The translations under genes and the position numbers were made by a program. This document shows, piece after piece, positions 8,562-19,176 of a DNA stretch of 64,000 nt. The first letter of the stretch is position 1. Every line of letters starts with the position of its first letter. Source of the stretch: UBA4416 sp038327195 (GTDB lineage: Bacteria; Bacteroidota; Bacteroidia; B-17B0; Aurantibacillaceae); NCBI GenBank assembly GCA_038327195.1, contig JBBQKU010000016.1:23111-87110 (forward strand). The letters are read 5' to 3'. Under the pieces are notes generated by a model. The model saw only the letters and a program-made list of their open reading frames with translations, made no database searches and had not been told where the DNA came from.

Positions 8562-9204
8562 ATTCTTTTAATAAAAGATTAATATCAAAAATAAGTCTCG
8601 AAACCTCAGCACTATCAGTTCCATCATAAAATCCTCTTAAATGTTTATCATAATCAACTAATGCAAAATTTTGAGTATGAATAAAATCATCTTCATCACC
8701 ATTTCCAACTTCATTATTTAGTAAATAACTAGTGCGAGCCATGGCATATAAATCTTTTTTAGAACCTGTCAAAAATAGCCATTGTTTATTATTAACACCA
8801 TGCAACTTAGCATACTTTAACAAAATAGAAACCGAATCAACTTCAGGTTCAACGGTGTGAGATAAAATTAAGAAATGTGGGTTATTGTAAAAAGCTTTAT
8901 AAACTCGTTCTAATTCTGTACTCATAATTGGGCAAATAGATTCGCAAGTAGTAAAGAAAAAATCAGTTACATAAATTTTACCATTGGTTGTTTGTTCTGT
9001 CACATTTTCATTAAACTGATTTTTAAAACAAAATGGTTTAACCGAATGAAATGTCGTATCAGAAAATGTAACGTTATATTTTTTCTTACCAAAATAAGGC
9101 AAAGTTCTTAATGGTTTTTGATCAGCTTTATTAATAAAAAACCAAACCAAAAAAATAAGCGGGAGTATTAATAAAAGCCAATAATAATTACCTTTGTTTT
9201 TCAT
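8539..9204 (-). CDS. SCO1/SenC family copper chaperone
   Basis: A 221-residue, N-terminally anchored (YYWLLLILPLIFLVWFFI) periplasmic protein of the SCO1/SenC/PrrC family, which delivers copper to the CuA centre of cytochrome c oxidase. The copper ligands are visible: the CxxxC in FFFTTCESICP (Cys87, Cys91) and the distal histidine in FIHTQNFALVD (His176). The length is normal. It is the first gene of a minus-strand operon and is divergent from the Kir channel gene, only 21 bases away. No cytochrome oxidase genes are present in the window. Confidence 0.92.
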   Translation of the reverse strand: MKNKGNYYWLLLILPLIFLVWFFINKADQKPLRTLPYFGKKKYNVTFSDTTFHSVKPFCFKNQFNENVTEQTTNGKIYVTDFFFTTCESICPIMSTELERVYKAFYNNPHFLILSHTVEPEVDSVSILLKYAKLHGVNNKQWLFLTGSKKDLYAMARTSYLLNNEVGNGDEDDFIHTQNFALVDYDKHLRGFYDGTDSAEVSRLIFDINLLLKEYEYKNKK

Positions 9205-9225
9205 GCAACAAATTTATAATTAATA

Positions 9226-10155
9226 ATGTCAAATAATAAAACTAAAATTGAAACCGAATTAGGTTTTGGAAATAAAAACACCAATGATGCCATTCGTTTT
9301 TTAAATAGGGATGGCTCTGTAAATATAAAGCGATTGAGTGAAGGCAAACATGGTGGATTTGACATATATCATTGGCTCATTACAACAAGATGGCAAAAAT
9401 TTATAGTTGTAATTATTTTTGGCTATGTGCTGATTAATACATTATTTGCTAGTATATATTACATGATTGGAGCAGATAAATTTGGAGGAATAACATCAAC
9501 CTCTAATTTAGATGATTTTTTACAACTATTCTTTTTTAGCGCACAAACCTTAACCACTGTTGGCTATGGGCATATTTACCCAAACGACACACTCATTAGT
9601 TCTGTAGCAGCAATCGAATCTATGTTTGGATTATTAGGTTTTGCTTTAGCAACCGGTATTTTATATGGCCGTTTTTCTCGACCTCAAGCCTATATTGAAT
9701 ATAGCAAAGATGCTGTCATTTCGCCTTATAAAGACCATACGGCTTTTATGTTCCGAATTGCTAATCAAAAACAAAACGAACTTATTGAATTAGATTGTCA
9801 ATTAGCGCTAGCACTCAATAATATAGAAACAAAAAAACGTGAATTTCATTTTTTAGAACTTGAACGTCAAAAAATCAATTTTTTACCTTCGAGTTGGACA
9901 CTTGTTCACCCAATAGATGAAAAAAGTCCGCTACTAAATTATTCCGAAAATGATTTAAAAAACAGTGATGCTGAGTTTATTATTTTACTGAAAGCTATAA
10001 ACGATACTTACTCGCAAACTGTTTATTCGAGAATGTCATACAAACCAAGTGAAATAATTTGGAATGCGAAGTTTGTTCCTCTTAAACAAGTGCCAGATAA
10101 TAAAGGGAGTGTTTCAATTAATTTGAATGACATTCATGTGTATGAAAAGTTTTAG
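9226..10155 (+). CDS. Inward-rectifier (Kir-type) potassium channel
   Basis: A 309-residue bacterial Kir channel. TM1 lies at about residues 57-80, and the pore loop carries the selectivity filter TTVGYG (110-115) in SAQTLTTVGYGHIYP. TM2 follows at about 125-150, then an immunoglobulin-like cytoplasmic C-terminal domain (from AYIEYSKDAVISPY). Such channels are tetrameric and gated by lipids or ligands on the cytoplasmic domain. The two-TM plus C-domain layout separates it from KcsA- or MthK-type channels. It is divergent from the SCO1 gene and its end is 12 bases from the convergent plsY gene. Confidence 0.93.
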   Translation: MSNNKTKIETELGFGNKNTNDAIRFLNRDGSVNIKRLSEGKHGGFDIYHWLITTRWQKFIVVIIFGYVLINTLFASIYYMIGADKFGGITSTSNLDDFLQLFFFSAQTLTTVGYGHIYPNDTLISSVAAIESMFGLLGFALATGILYGRFSRPQAYIEYSKDAVISPYKDHTAFMFRIANQKQNELIELDCQLALALNNIETKKREFHFLELERQKINFLPSSWTLVHPIDEKSPLLNYSENDLKNSDAEFIILLKAINDTYSQTVYSRMSYKPSEIIWNAKFVPLKQVPDNKGSVSINLNDIHVYEKF

Positions 10156-10167
10156 CAAAAAAGACTA

Positions 10168-10803
10168 TTAATCTTTAGTTTCTGCAAACAAATTAACTTT
10201 TGTTTCTTGTTTTTTCAATAAACGAGAAATGTTTTTCTTATGCGTAACCACTAAAAGAATAGCCACAAAAACAGAAAACACAATTAAAGTTTGGTTTTGA
10301 TTTTTTAATACTAAGTTTAAAAATAATGGGTAACTAAATCCAGCAATCATAGAAGATAAAGACACGTAACGTGTTGTAATTAATACAGTTAAAAACACAA
10401 TTAAAACTAAAGCACTTGTAATTGGGGTTAGACAAATTACGATTCCTAAAATTGTGGCAACACCTTTTCCTCCTCTAAAACCGGCAAAAACTGGAAATAC
10501 GTGACCAATTAAAGCTGCGATACCTAATGCTAATTGTAAATTTACAAATGGATTAGTATCAAATTGAAAAGGTGATAAATACGCTAACAAAACTGCAAGA
10601 CTTCCTTTAACAATATCAATTGCTAATACTGGTATGCCTGCACTTTTCCCCAAAACCCTAAAGGTATTTGTAGCACCAGCATTTCCACTGCCAAATTCAC
10701 GAACATCAATACCGTAAAAACGTTTTCCCCACCAAACAGCCGTAGGAATTGAACCTAATAAATAAGCTCCAAAAATTAATGCAATAATGGTAGTAGTTTC
10801 CAT
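10168..10803 (-). CDS. plsY: Acyl-phosphate glycerol-3-phosphate acyltransferase PlsY
   Basis: Transfers the acyl group from acyl-phosphate to glycerol-3-phosphate, the first committed step of phospholipid synthesis, in the inner membrane. The 211-residue protein has five or more TM segments and the family loops. GSIPTAVWWGK and GSGNAGATNTFRVLG form the phosphate-binding first loop. GHVFPVFAGFRGGKGVAT is the conserved second motif with His and the Gly-rich turn. The C-terminus is cytoplasmic and charged. It is monocistronic by spacing and has a promoter-like site upstream. Confidence 0.95.
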   Translation of the reverse strand: METTTIIALIFGAYLLGSIPTAVWWGKRFYGIDVREFGSGNAGATNTFRVLGKSAGIPVLAIDIVKGSLAVLLAYLSPFQFDTNPFVNLQLALGIAALIGHVFPVFAGFRGGKGVATILGIVICLTPITSALVLIVFLTVLITTRYVSLSSMIAGFSYPLFLNLVLKNQNQTLIVFSVFVAILLVVTHKKNISRLLKKQETKVNLFAETKD

Positions 10804-10825
10804 AAGAGTTAAATTTTAGTTAATA

Positions 10826-10854
10826 CAAAGATAACATTTAATTCAAATTACAAA
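10826..10854 (-). promoter_or_regulatory. Promoter-like site of plsY
   Basis: On the minus strand a TATCTTTG box (10833-10826) matches the Bacteroidota -7 consensus TAnnTTTG. A TTTG (10854-10851) lies 17 bases upstream, slightly closer than the usual 19-21. The leader to the ATG would be about 16-20 bases. Confidence 0.5.
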
Positions 10855-10981
10855 ATGTTAAGGTGTTTTTTGGATATAAGAGATATAAACACAGATATGT
10901 TATTTAGGAATCAAATTCTGTATATTTTTATTAAAAATGGAGTGAAATCCAGAAATATTATCTATTTTCACACCTCTTTTT

Positions 10982-11575
10982 ATGATAAGTTACGTTAACG
11001 GGCAAATAGCCGAATTAAATCCTGCGCAAGCAGTTATTGAATGCAATGGGGTTGGTTATGGCTTATTTATTTCATTAAATACCTATAGTCAAATTCAAGG
11101 GAAAACAACCGCTAAATTGTATACAGAAAGTGTATATATAAGAGATGACAATCCTAAACATTTTGGTTTTGCTGAAATTGAAGAACGAGAGTTGTTTCGA
11201 AAATTAATTTCAGTTTCAGGTGTTGGCGGAAGTAGTGCCCTTTTGATGCTTTCATCTTTAACAGCTCCAGAAATTGCAGGAGCTATAAATACCGCTAATG
11301 TTGCCATGTTAAAAAGCGTAAAAGGTATTGGCGAAAAAACGGCTCAACGCATCGTTGTTGACCTTAAAGGCAAGATGGGTAAACATGAAGGAGGAATTTC
11401 ACAAATTTTGGCTACTTCGTACAATAAAAATAGAGACGAAGCGTTAATGGCACTAGTTACGCTTGGTTTTCAAAAATTAGCTGCCGAAAAAGCAATTGAA
11501 AAGGCTATTAAACAACAAGGCGTAAGTACAGATAATGTTGAACAGCTGATTAAATCAGCCTTAAAAAATATGTAG
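10982..11575 (+). CDS. ruvA: Holliday junction DNA helicase subunit RuvA
   Basis: Binds four-way junctions and loads the RuvB motor during recombination and repair. The 197-residue product shows the N-terminal OB domain (MISYVNGQIAELNPAQAVIE). Next are the helix-hairpin-helix regions FRKLISVSGVGGSSALLML and LKSVKGIGEKTAQRIVVDLK, and a C-terminal RuvB-contacting domain (RDEALMALVTLGFQKLAAEKAI). Length and order are standard. sprA follows 9 bases after the stop, so the two are probably one transcript. As far as I recall, the same adjacency occurs in other Bacteroidota. Confidence 0.97.
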   Translation: MISYVNGQIAELNPAQAVIECNGVGYGLFISLNTYSQIQGKTTAKLYTESVYIRDDNPKHFGFAEIEERELFRKLISVSGVGGSSALLMLSSLTAPEIAGAINTANVAMLKSVKGIGEKTAQRIVVDLKGKMGKHEGGISQILATSYNKNRDEALMALVTLGFQKLAAEKAIEKAIKQQGVSTDNVEQLIKSALKNM

Positions 11576-11584
11576 TAAAAAATA

Positions 11585-14500
11585 GTGGCTAAAGGGATTA
11601 TAAAATTTATTGTCGTTGGTTCTACATCTGTAGCTTTAATGAGTATTGTGGTTGGCTCAAAGGCTAAACATGCTCCTTTAAGCAAACCTCACTATTTTTA
11701 TGAAATTCCAAAAATCAGTATCGATTCGCCTATTGTAACTAAAGATGAGTTGTATTATCCATTTAATGATAATAATGGAGGGCAACCAAATTTTGATGAT
11801 AAGAGTGGATTGTACATGCAAAATCCGTCAAACATAAAAACAGAAACGAACTATAATCCCAAAACAGGAAATTATGATATTACCCAAAAAATTGGTGATA
11901 TGGATTATAGACCTGAAACTTATGTAGAATTTGAAGATTATCAAGACCAGTTATTTAAACAAGCTGTAAAAGATCACTGGAAATCAAAAATAAAAGCAGA
12001 AGATCTGCAAAATCAAAATAAAAAAGGAATAATCCCTAAACTTCAAATTAACAGTGAAATTTTTGATCGTATTTTTGGTGGTAACACAGTTGATATCAAA
12101 CCAACGGGTACAGCTGAATTAATTTTCGCTTTAAATAGAAACAAAACATTAAACCCCTTAATACCTCAGCGTCAGCAAAAAGTAACCAATTTTGATTTTA
12201 ATATGCGAATCCAATTAAACTTAATTGGTAAAATTGGAGATAAATTAAAAATAACTACAAACTATAACACAGAAGCCTCTTTTGATTGGGAAAATCAAAT
12301 GAAATTAGAATATACTGGATACGAAGATGAGATTATTAAAAAAATTGAAGCTGGAAACGTAAGTATGCCTTTGAATAGTACTTTAATAACAGGAAGTCAG
12401 AGTTTATTTGGAGTAAAAACACAATTACAATTTGGTAGATTAACTTCTACTATATTATTTTCACAACAACGAGGAAAAAAACAAGAGGTATCTGTACAAG
12501 GTGGTGCTCAAACTCAATATTTTAATGTTAGTGCTGATAATTATGAAGTAAACAAACATTATTTTTTAGGCCATTATTTTAGAGATAATTATGACCAATG
12601 GATGCAAACTTTACCTGTTGTAACAACACCAATTATTATTACAAAAATGGAGGTTTATATTACGAACCAAACAGGTGGTACTGAGCAAGTTAGAAGCGTT
12701 GTAGCGTTTTCTGATTTAGGTGAAGATATTACTCATATTAATCCGTTATTAAGTTCCACTCTTTGCGCCTCACCATTGTTTACAATTATTGATAGTGCTG
12801 GAATTGAGCCTCATAATGGTGCAAATAGTTTATATCATATTTTAACTGATACAAATTTAGTAACTGCAATTATGCCACCACGTAATAGCGCAAACGCCTC
12901 AAGCATTAACTCATCTCTGTCAAGTGCTGGTTTAGCTCCTAATGCTTGTAATGATGCAAATAAATTTATGCAATCTGCCCGAGATTATGAATTCATCTCT
13001 AATGCTCGCCGATTAAATCCTTCAGAATATACGTTTAATAATCGATTAGGCTTTGTATCAATCAATCAAAGTATTAATAATGACCAAACTGTTGCTATTG
13101 CTTATCAGTATACATTTAATGGAAAATTATACCAAGTTGGTGAATTTAGTGACCAGTTTACTTCAGGTCCATTATATCTGAAATTATTAAAAAGCGGTTC
13201 AATTACAAACCCACGTTTTTCAAATTGGGATTTAATGATGAAAAACGTTTATTCATTAGGTGCTTATAATTTAAATCAAGCTGATTTTAAATGTGATATT
13301 TATTATAATAATATTGAAACCGGTGTCGATATTCCTTATATTCCTTACGGTGATTTAAATGGAAAGTTACTTGTTCAGGTCATGAATTTGGATAAATTAA
13401 GTGTCAATGGTGATTTAAGGCCTGATGGTGTTTATGATTTTATTAAAGATTATACCATCAATCCAAATAATGGACGTATTTATTTGTCGACAAAAGAACC
13501 ATTTGGAGAAAATTTACGGTCAAAGTTTAAAGCTTCTGATTTCCCAACAGCCAATAAATATGTTTTTCAAGAATTATATGATTCAACGCGAACAGTTGCT
13601 CAACAATTACCTGAAAAGAATCGTTATAAAATTAAAGGTTCATATAAATCTTCAGGTGGTTCCGAAATTTCTTTAAATGCTTTAAACATTCCACAAGGTG
13701 CTGTTCAGGTAACTGCTAATGGCCAAGCATTAACAGAAAATGTTGATTACACCGTTGATTATACGTTAGGACGAGTTAAAATCATTAACGAAAGTATATT
13801 AAATTCAGGAGCTAACATTAAAGTTAGTACTGAAAGTAATTCCTTATTTAATGTGCAGCAAAAAAGTTTATTTGGAACTCGTTTAGATTTTAAAGTCAAC
13901 AAAGATTTAACATTAGGTGGAACTGTATTACATTTAAGTGAAAAACCAACAACTCAAAAAGTAACCATTGGAGATGAACCAGTATCGAATACAATTTGGG
14001 GTTTAGATTATCAATACAGAACGAATGCTCCTTTTTTAACTCGGTTAGTTGATAAAATTCCGTTAATCAATACCAAGGAAATGAGTATCATAACTACTCA
14101 GGGAGAATTTGCTCAGCTAATACCAGGAAATGCAAAAGCTATTGGAAAAAATGGAAATTCGTACGTTGATGATTTCGAAGGAAGTATTTCTTTAATTGAT
14201 TTAAAAAGTCCAAGTGCTTGGTCTTTGGCTAGTATTCCTCAAGGCCAACCCTCATTGTTTCCTGAAGCAAGTTATAGTGATGATATCAAAGCAGGTATTA
14301 ATCGTGCTAGTTTTAACTGGTATAATATTGATCCAATATTTTATGGTATTCAAAATACTGGTTTAAAACCTGCAAATGTACCAGTTGCTACTTTTAGTAA
14401 TAACTTTATGCGTCAGGTTTTAGAAAGGGAATTATTTCCAAGTAAACAATCTGTAAACGGACAAGCCGTTGTATTATCCGTTTTAGATTTAGCATTTTAT

Positions 14501-17500
14501 CCAGGTGAAAGAGGTCAATACAATTATGATGTTGAACCAATTAGTGGTATTTCTGCAGGTATTGATAAAACACCAGGTAATGTTGGAAAATTAGCTAGTC
14601 CTGAAACACGTTGGGGTGGAATAATGAGAAGATTAGAAACCAATGATTTCCAATCTGCCAATGTTGAATATGTTCAATTCTGGATGATGGATCCATTTAA
14701 TAGTGATTATAACAATACAACTTATCCAGATATGGATGCTGCTAATCCTCCAAGTGGCGAAATGTATATTAACCTTGGTAACGTGAGTGAAGATATTGTT
14801 AAGGACGGAAAATTATGTTACGAAAATGGTTTACCTGGAGCGCCAACTGGACCAAATGCAAGTTTACCTACCATTTCATCTAACATTGGGGTTTCTCCCT
14901 TAATTTCTCCAATTTCAAATTCGTTCGTAAATGATCCTGATGACCGTCCTTTTCAAGATGCTGGTTATGATGGACTTACTGATGATGCCGAAAAAACAAA
15001 ATTTGCTCCTTTCCTTTCTGCTTTAACACCTTATGCCGGCCCTGAAATTACAAAAGCGCTTGATGATCCAAGTTCGGATAAATATCATTTTTTTAGAGGT
15101 AGCGATTATGATGGATTAAGCGTAACGGATGGAACGACATTGAAACGTTATAAAAAATATAACAATCCTGAAGGAAATTCTCCTACAGAAAAACAATATC
15201 CTGATGCTGGAATTCCTAGTGCAGCTTCAAATAATCCAAACATTGAGGATATTAATCGTGATAATACCTTAAGTGAATCAGAAAATTATTATCAATACCG
15301 CATTAAAATTTCGCCAAGCGACTTAAGTCCTTCTAATGTTGGAAATAACTTTATTGTAAACGTATTACAAGGAACCGCTGATATTGGTGGTGTTCAAAAA
15401 GCAGTAAATTGGTATCAATTTAAAGTGCCTGTTACTCAATTTGAAGGAGCTTATGGCGCCATTGAAGGCTTTAACTCTATTCGATTTATGCGTGTATTTA
15501 TGAAGGGTTTTGATAAACCCGTAATTTGTCGTTTAGCTCGTATGGAATTAGTAAGAAGTGACTGGAGACGATATGCTTTTGATTTGCAAAAACCAGGCGA
15601 ATACATTGCAAATGATGATAATACAACAAGCTTTGATGTGTCGGCTGTTAGTTTACAAGAAAATGGTGGAAAAACCCCTGTAAATTATGTTATTCCTCCT
15701 ACAATTAGCCAACAACAAAATATTCAATCAACTAATTTAGTTTTATTAAACGAGCAGGCATTATCATTAAGAGCATGTAATTTAAAAGATGGGGACAGTA
15801 GAGCTATTGTAAAATCAACAGATTTAGATGTGCGTTCATTTAAAAAATTAAAATTATACATGCACGCCGAAAAATTAAACAACGAACCTTTAAATGATGG
15901 TGATGTTTCTGTTTTCGTTCGAATAGGATCTGATTACAATAACAATTATTACGAATACGAAATTCCAGTTAAACTAACAGCTCCTGGTGTTTATGATGGA
16001 AATAACTCAAACGATCAAACAACCGTTTGGCCAGCAGATAACGAATTTATAATTGATTTTGATGCTATCACAGGAGCAAAATCACAAAGAAATACAGCTG
16101 TAGGGAATGATTTACTAGCTATGCAAAAACCATACACTGTTCAAGACGGTAGTAATAAAATTACAGTTGTTGGAAATCCAAACTTAGCGACACTAAAAAG
16201 TATTATGATTGGTGTGCGTAACCCTAAAGATAATGCTTCATTACCAAAATGTGTAGAAGTTTGGGTAAACGAATTACGTTTAACTGACTTTGCTAATAAA
16301 GGGGGTTGGGCTGCAACAGGACGTGTTCAAGCAAAATTGGCTGATTTGGGACAAGTTGCACTTGCATCAACATACAGCAAGCCTTATTTTGGAAGTATTG
16401 AGAAAAAAATTAGTGAACGTAGCCGAGAAACAAATTTTCAATGGGATGCAACAAGTACTTTTCAATTAGGGAAATTTTTTCCAAATAAATGGAAAGTGAA
16501 TTTGCCTTTTTATTATGCTTACGGTCAAACTTACATTACGCCACAATTTAACCCTTATGACCCAGATATTAAAATAGATAATCCAAATATTCCAGCAGAG
16601 CAGGCAAAACAAATTAAAAAAAATTCACAAGATTATACTGTTAGAAGAGGCTATAATTTTTCGAATGTTAATATTGGAGGTTTAAAAAAAGATGGCGCAA
16701 AACCAATGCCTTGGGATGTAAAAAACTTTTCCGTTACTTATGCCTATAACGAAATATACCGAAGAAACGTAAATATTGAACATAGTATTATTAAAACCTA
16801 TAGAGGATCTTTAGGTTATAATTATAGCATAACAGCTAAAGCATGGACTCCATTTAAGAAAACAAAATCAAAACTGCTTAATAATAAATGGTTTGCGTTA
16901 GTTAAAGAATTCAATTTAACACCTTTACCAAGTCGTTTAGGTTTTAATACAGACATTAATCGTTCATATAGCGAATTACTAAATAGAGATATTACTAGCT
17001 TTTATAGCGGAAGTGATTTAAACCTAACCAAAACACAATACAACAAAACCTTTACCATGGCTCGTAATTACGACTTCCAATGGAATTTTACAAAAAACCT
17101 GAAGTTTGATTTCACAGCTAATAACGATGGTAGAGTACTTGAACCTTATGATAAAATTGACACAAAAGAAAAACGAGATACGATTAAAGAAAATATTTTA
17201 GCTTTAGGTACAACTACTAGTTATCGCCATCAATCCAATTTAAATTATCAAATTCCAATTAACAAAATTCCCATTTTTGATTTTGTAACTGCTAATGTTC
17301 GTTATAGTTCTACTTACACATGGACACGTAGACCTTTTGCCCAAGAATCGATTGGAAATACCATTCAAAATACAAATACAAAAAGTTTAACCACATCGTT
17401 AAACATGACCACATTCTATAACAAAATCCCCTATTTTCGAAAGCTTAATACTGGTGGCGGTGGAAAGCAAAATAATCCAAAAGCAACCGCATCAAAAACT

Positions 17501-18967
17501 GATGGAAAAGATTCTGCTAAAAAAGCTGAAAGCAGTTTCAAAGATATTGGTGAATTTTTAGCACGCGGTGTTATGATGATAAAAACTATTTCTTTAACTT
17601 ATCAGCAAGGTAACGGAACAGCTTTGCCTGGATTTAAACCAAACTCACATGCACTTGGAATGGATAACGAAAGTGGCATGGCACCTGGATTTGGTTTTAT
17701 TAGTGGTTCAAACGATAGTATATTAAGAAACGCTATTAATAATGGGTGGTTAGTGAAAAATGCGAATTCAAACTTACCGTATACCACTACTCAAACAAAT
17801 AACATTACTTATCGAACCACAATAGAACCTCATGGTAGTTTAAAAATTGAATTAAATGGTAACAAAACCCGATCTGATAATCAATCTTTATTTGTTAGAT
17901 ATGACGATACCAGTAGCACTGCATCCTCTGATAATAAATACTATAAATTTGGAACTCAAACCCAAACTGGTAATTATAGTATAAGTGTATTTACTTTAGG
18001 AAAATCATTTAAGGATAAGGCAAACGCCAAAGATGGAACTTCTGTTTTATTTGATGAGTTTTTAGCAGTGAGACAAGATGTTGCAAAAGAATTAGCTTAT
18101 AACAACGACAAATCTCTAAAAGAATTAACAGCACCAGGAAGTGGCGTTTATTATGATGGATATAGCACTACACAACAAGATGTGCTATTGGGAGCATTTT
18201 ACCAAACTTACACAGGAGGAAAATTAAAAGGAGTTGGTACTGATAGAATGTTTAAACAAATACCTTTACCAAACTGGAATGTAAGTTGGGATGGATTAGG
18301 AAAATTAAAATTCATGAAAAAGATGTTCCAATCTATTACTGTTCGTCATGCTTATAGATCAACTTATACTTTAGGCGGTTACACAAACAACTTGCTTTAT
18401 GTTGAAGGAGGTGGAACACGTGTGCCAGTTCAAAATACAGCCTATGGGCAAACTGCAAACTTTAACCCGAAATATGTAATATCAGGAGCTACAATTACCG
18501 AAAGTTTTAGTCCATTAATTAAATTTGATTTAAAGTTTAATAAACCAGGCTTACTTGGTAATTTTGAAATTAGAAAAGATAAAACGGTTAACTTAAATAT
18601 TACAGGGCCACAAATTATGGAAACTAAAGGTCAAGAATATATTATTGGTGTTGGTTACCGTTATCCAAAATTAAAAATTAATGCTTTAAGAATAAAAGGA
18701 TTGCCTTTGGAAAGTGATTTGAACTTTAAATTAGATTTAAGCTTCCGTAAAAATTTAACTGTTGCCCGTAGAATTGTTGAAGGAATTAGCACGCCAACTG
18801 GTGGACAAAATATTATAACGCTTAAAACATCTTTAGATTATCAATTAACGCCAAATATTAACTTACGTTTATTTTACGATTGGATTAGAACCAAACCTCA
18901 AACTTCGCAATCATTCCCTACAGCTAATACAAACGCTGGATTTAGTTTAAGGTTTAATTTACAATAG
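11585..18967 (+). CDS. sprA: SprA, outer-membrane translocon of the type IX secretion system (GTG start)
   Basis: SprA (Sov in Porphyromonas) forms the very large beta-barrel pore through which type IX substrates cross the outer membrane. It is also needed for gliding. The 2460-residue length is close to that of family members. The start is GTG 11585, followed by a hydrophobic leader (IIKFIVVGSTSVALMSIVVGS). Early repeats such as YNPKTGNYDITQKIGDMDYRP and repeated paired-strand segments throughout (FSVTYAYNEIYRRNVNIEH, FNLTPLPSRLGFNTDINR) are typical of the family. The C-terminus ends in barrel strands (FSLRFNLQ). It is nine bases behind ruvA. The substrates in this window would be the PKD protein at 29.7 kb and the subtilisin at 44.5 kb. 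No other type IX genes are present. Confidence 0.96.
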   Translation: MAKGIIKFIVVGSTSVALMSIVVGSKAKHAPLSKPHYFYEIPKISIDSPIVTKDELYYPFNDNNGGQPNFDDKSGLYMQNPSNIKTETNYNPKTGNYDITQKIGDMDYRPETYVEFEDYQDQLFKQAVKDHWKSKIKAEDLQNQNKKGIIPKLQINSEIFDRIFGGNTVDIKPTGTAELIFALNRNKTLNPLIPQRQQKVTNFDFNMRIQLNLIGKIGDKLKITTNYNTEASFDWENQMKLEYTGYEDEIIKKIEAGNVSMPLNSTLITGSQSLFGVKTQLQFGRLTSTILFSQQRGKKQEVSVQGGAQTQYFNVSADNYEVNKHYFLGHYFRDNYDQWMQTLPVVTTPIIITKMEVYITNQTGGTEQVRSVVAFSDLGEDITHINPLLSSTLCASPLFTIIDSAGIEPHNGANSLYHILTDTNLVTAIMPPRNSANASSINSSLSSAGLAPNACNDANKFMQSARDYEFISNARRLNPSEYTFNNRLGFVSINQSINNDQTVAIAYQYTFNGKLYQVGEFSDQFTSGPLYLKLLKSGSITNPRFSNWDLMMKNVYSLGAYNLNQADFKCDIYYNNIETGVDIPYIPYGDLNGKLLVQVMNLDKLSVNGDLRPDGVYDFIKDYTINPNNGRIYLSTKEPFGENLRSKFKASDFPTANKYVFQELYDSTRTVAQQLPEKNRYKIKGSYKSSGGSEISLNALNIPQGAVQVTANGQALTENVDYTVDYTLGRVKIINESILNSGANIKVSTESNSLFNVQQKSLFGTRLDFKVNKDLTLGGTVLHLSEKPTTQKVTIGDEPVSNTIWGLDYQYRTNAPFLTRLVDKIPLINTKEMSIITTQGEFAQLIPGNAKAIGKNGNSYVDDFEGSISLIDLKSPSAWSLASIPQGQPSLFPEASYSDDIKAGINRASFNWYNIDPIFYGIQNTGLKPANVPVATFSNNFMRQVLERELFPSKQSVNGQAVVLSVLDLAFYPGERGQYNYDVEPISGISAGIDKTPGNVGKLASPETRWGGIMRRLETNDFQSANVEYVQFWMMDPFNSDYNNTTYPDMDAANPPSGEMYINLGNVSEDIVKDGKLCYENGLPGAPTGPNASLPTISSNIGVSPLISPISNSFVNDPDDRPFQDAGYDGLTDDAEKTKFAPFLSALTPYAGPEITKALDDPSSDKYHFFRGSDYDGLSVTDGTTLKRYKKYNNPEGNSPTEKQYPDAGIPSAASNNPNIEDINRDNTLSESENYYQYRIKISPSDLSPSNVGNNFIVNVLQGTADIGGVQKAVNWYQFKVPVTQFEGAYGAIEGFNSIRFMRVFMKGFDKPVICRLARMELVRSDWRRYAFDLQKPGEYIANDDNTTSFDVSAVSLQENGGKTPVNYVIPPTISQQQNIQSTNLVLLNEQALSLRACNLKDGDSRAIVKSTDLDVRSFKKLKLYMHAEKLNNEPLNDGDVSVFVRIGSDYNNNYYEYEIPVKLTAPGVYDGNNSNDQTTVWPADNEFIIDFDAITGAKSQRNTAVGNDLLAMQKPYTVQDGSNKITVVGNPNLATLKSIMIGVRNPKDNASLPKCVEVWVNELRLTDFANKGGWAATGRVQAKLADLGQVALASTYSKPYFGSIEKKISERSRETNFQWDATSTFQLGKFFPNKWKVNLPFYYAYGQTYITPQFNPYDPDIKIDNPNIPAEQAKQIKKNSQDYTVRRGYNFSNVNIGGLKKDGAKPMPWDVKNFSVTYAYNEIYRRNVNIEHSIIKTYRGSLGYNYSITAKAWTPFKKTKSKLLNNKWFALVKEFNLTPLPSRLGFNTDINRSYSELLNRDITSFYSGSDLNLTKTQYNKTFTMARNYDFQWNFTKNLKFDFTANNDGRVLEPYDKIDTKEKRDTIKENILALGTTTSYRHQSNLNYQIPINKIPIFDFVTANVRYSSTYTWTRRPFAQESIGNTIQNTNTKSLTTSLNMTTFYNKIPYFRKLNTGGGGKQNNPKATASKTDGKDSAKKAESSFKDIGEFLARGVMMIKTISLTYQQGNGTALPGFKPNSHALGMDNESGMAPGFGFISGSNDSILRNAINNGWLVKNANSNLPYTTTQTNNITYRTTIEPHGSLKIELNGNKTRSDNQSLFVRYDDTSSTASSDNKYYKFGTQTQTGNYSISVFTLGKSFKDKANAKDGTSVLFDEFLAVRQDVAKELAYNNDKSLKELTAPGSGVYYDGYSTTQQDVLLGAFYQTYTGGKLKGVGTDRMFKQIPLPNWNVSWDGLGKLKFMKKMFQSITVRHAYRSTYTLGGYTNNLLYVEGGGTRVPVQNTAYGQTANFNPKYVISGATITESFSPLIKFDLKFNKPGLLGNFEIRKDKTVNLNITGPQIMETKGQEYIIGVGYRYPKLKINALRIKGLPLESDLNFKLDLSFRKNLTVARRIVEGISTPTGGQNIITLKTSLDYQLTPNINLRLFYDWIRTKPQTSQSFPTANTNAGFSLRFNLQ

Positions 18968-19176
18968 CTTGTAAATTAATTAATGAAATTTTCGCTATTT
19001 AGTAGTTACCAGAATTATATATTTGGTTTGTCTTCGTGAACTTTCATTTTTCCATTTAAGTCAAAACTAATAATTCATCTAATTGTTTTTTGCTATTAAA
19101 GATTACATGTAAAAAGACCTACTGTAATAAGTAATGTTTTTAAGCTATGTAATTAGTCATCTTTAGCTAATTGCAT

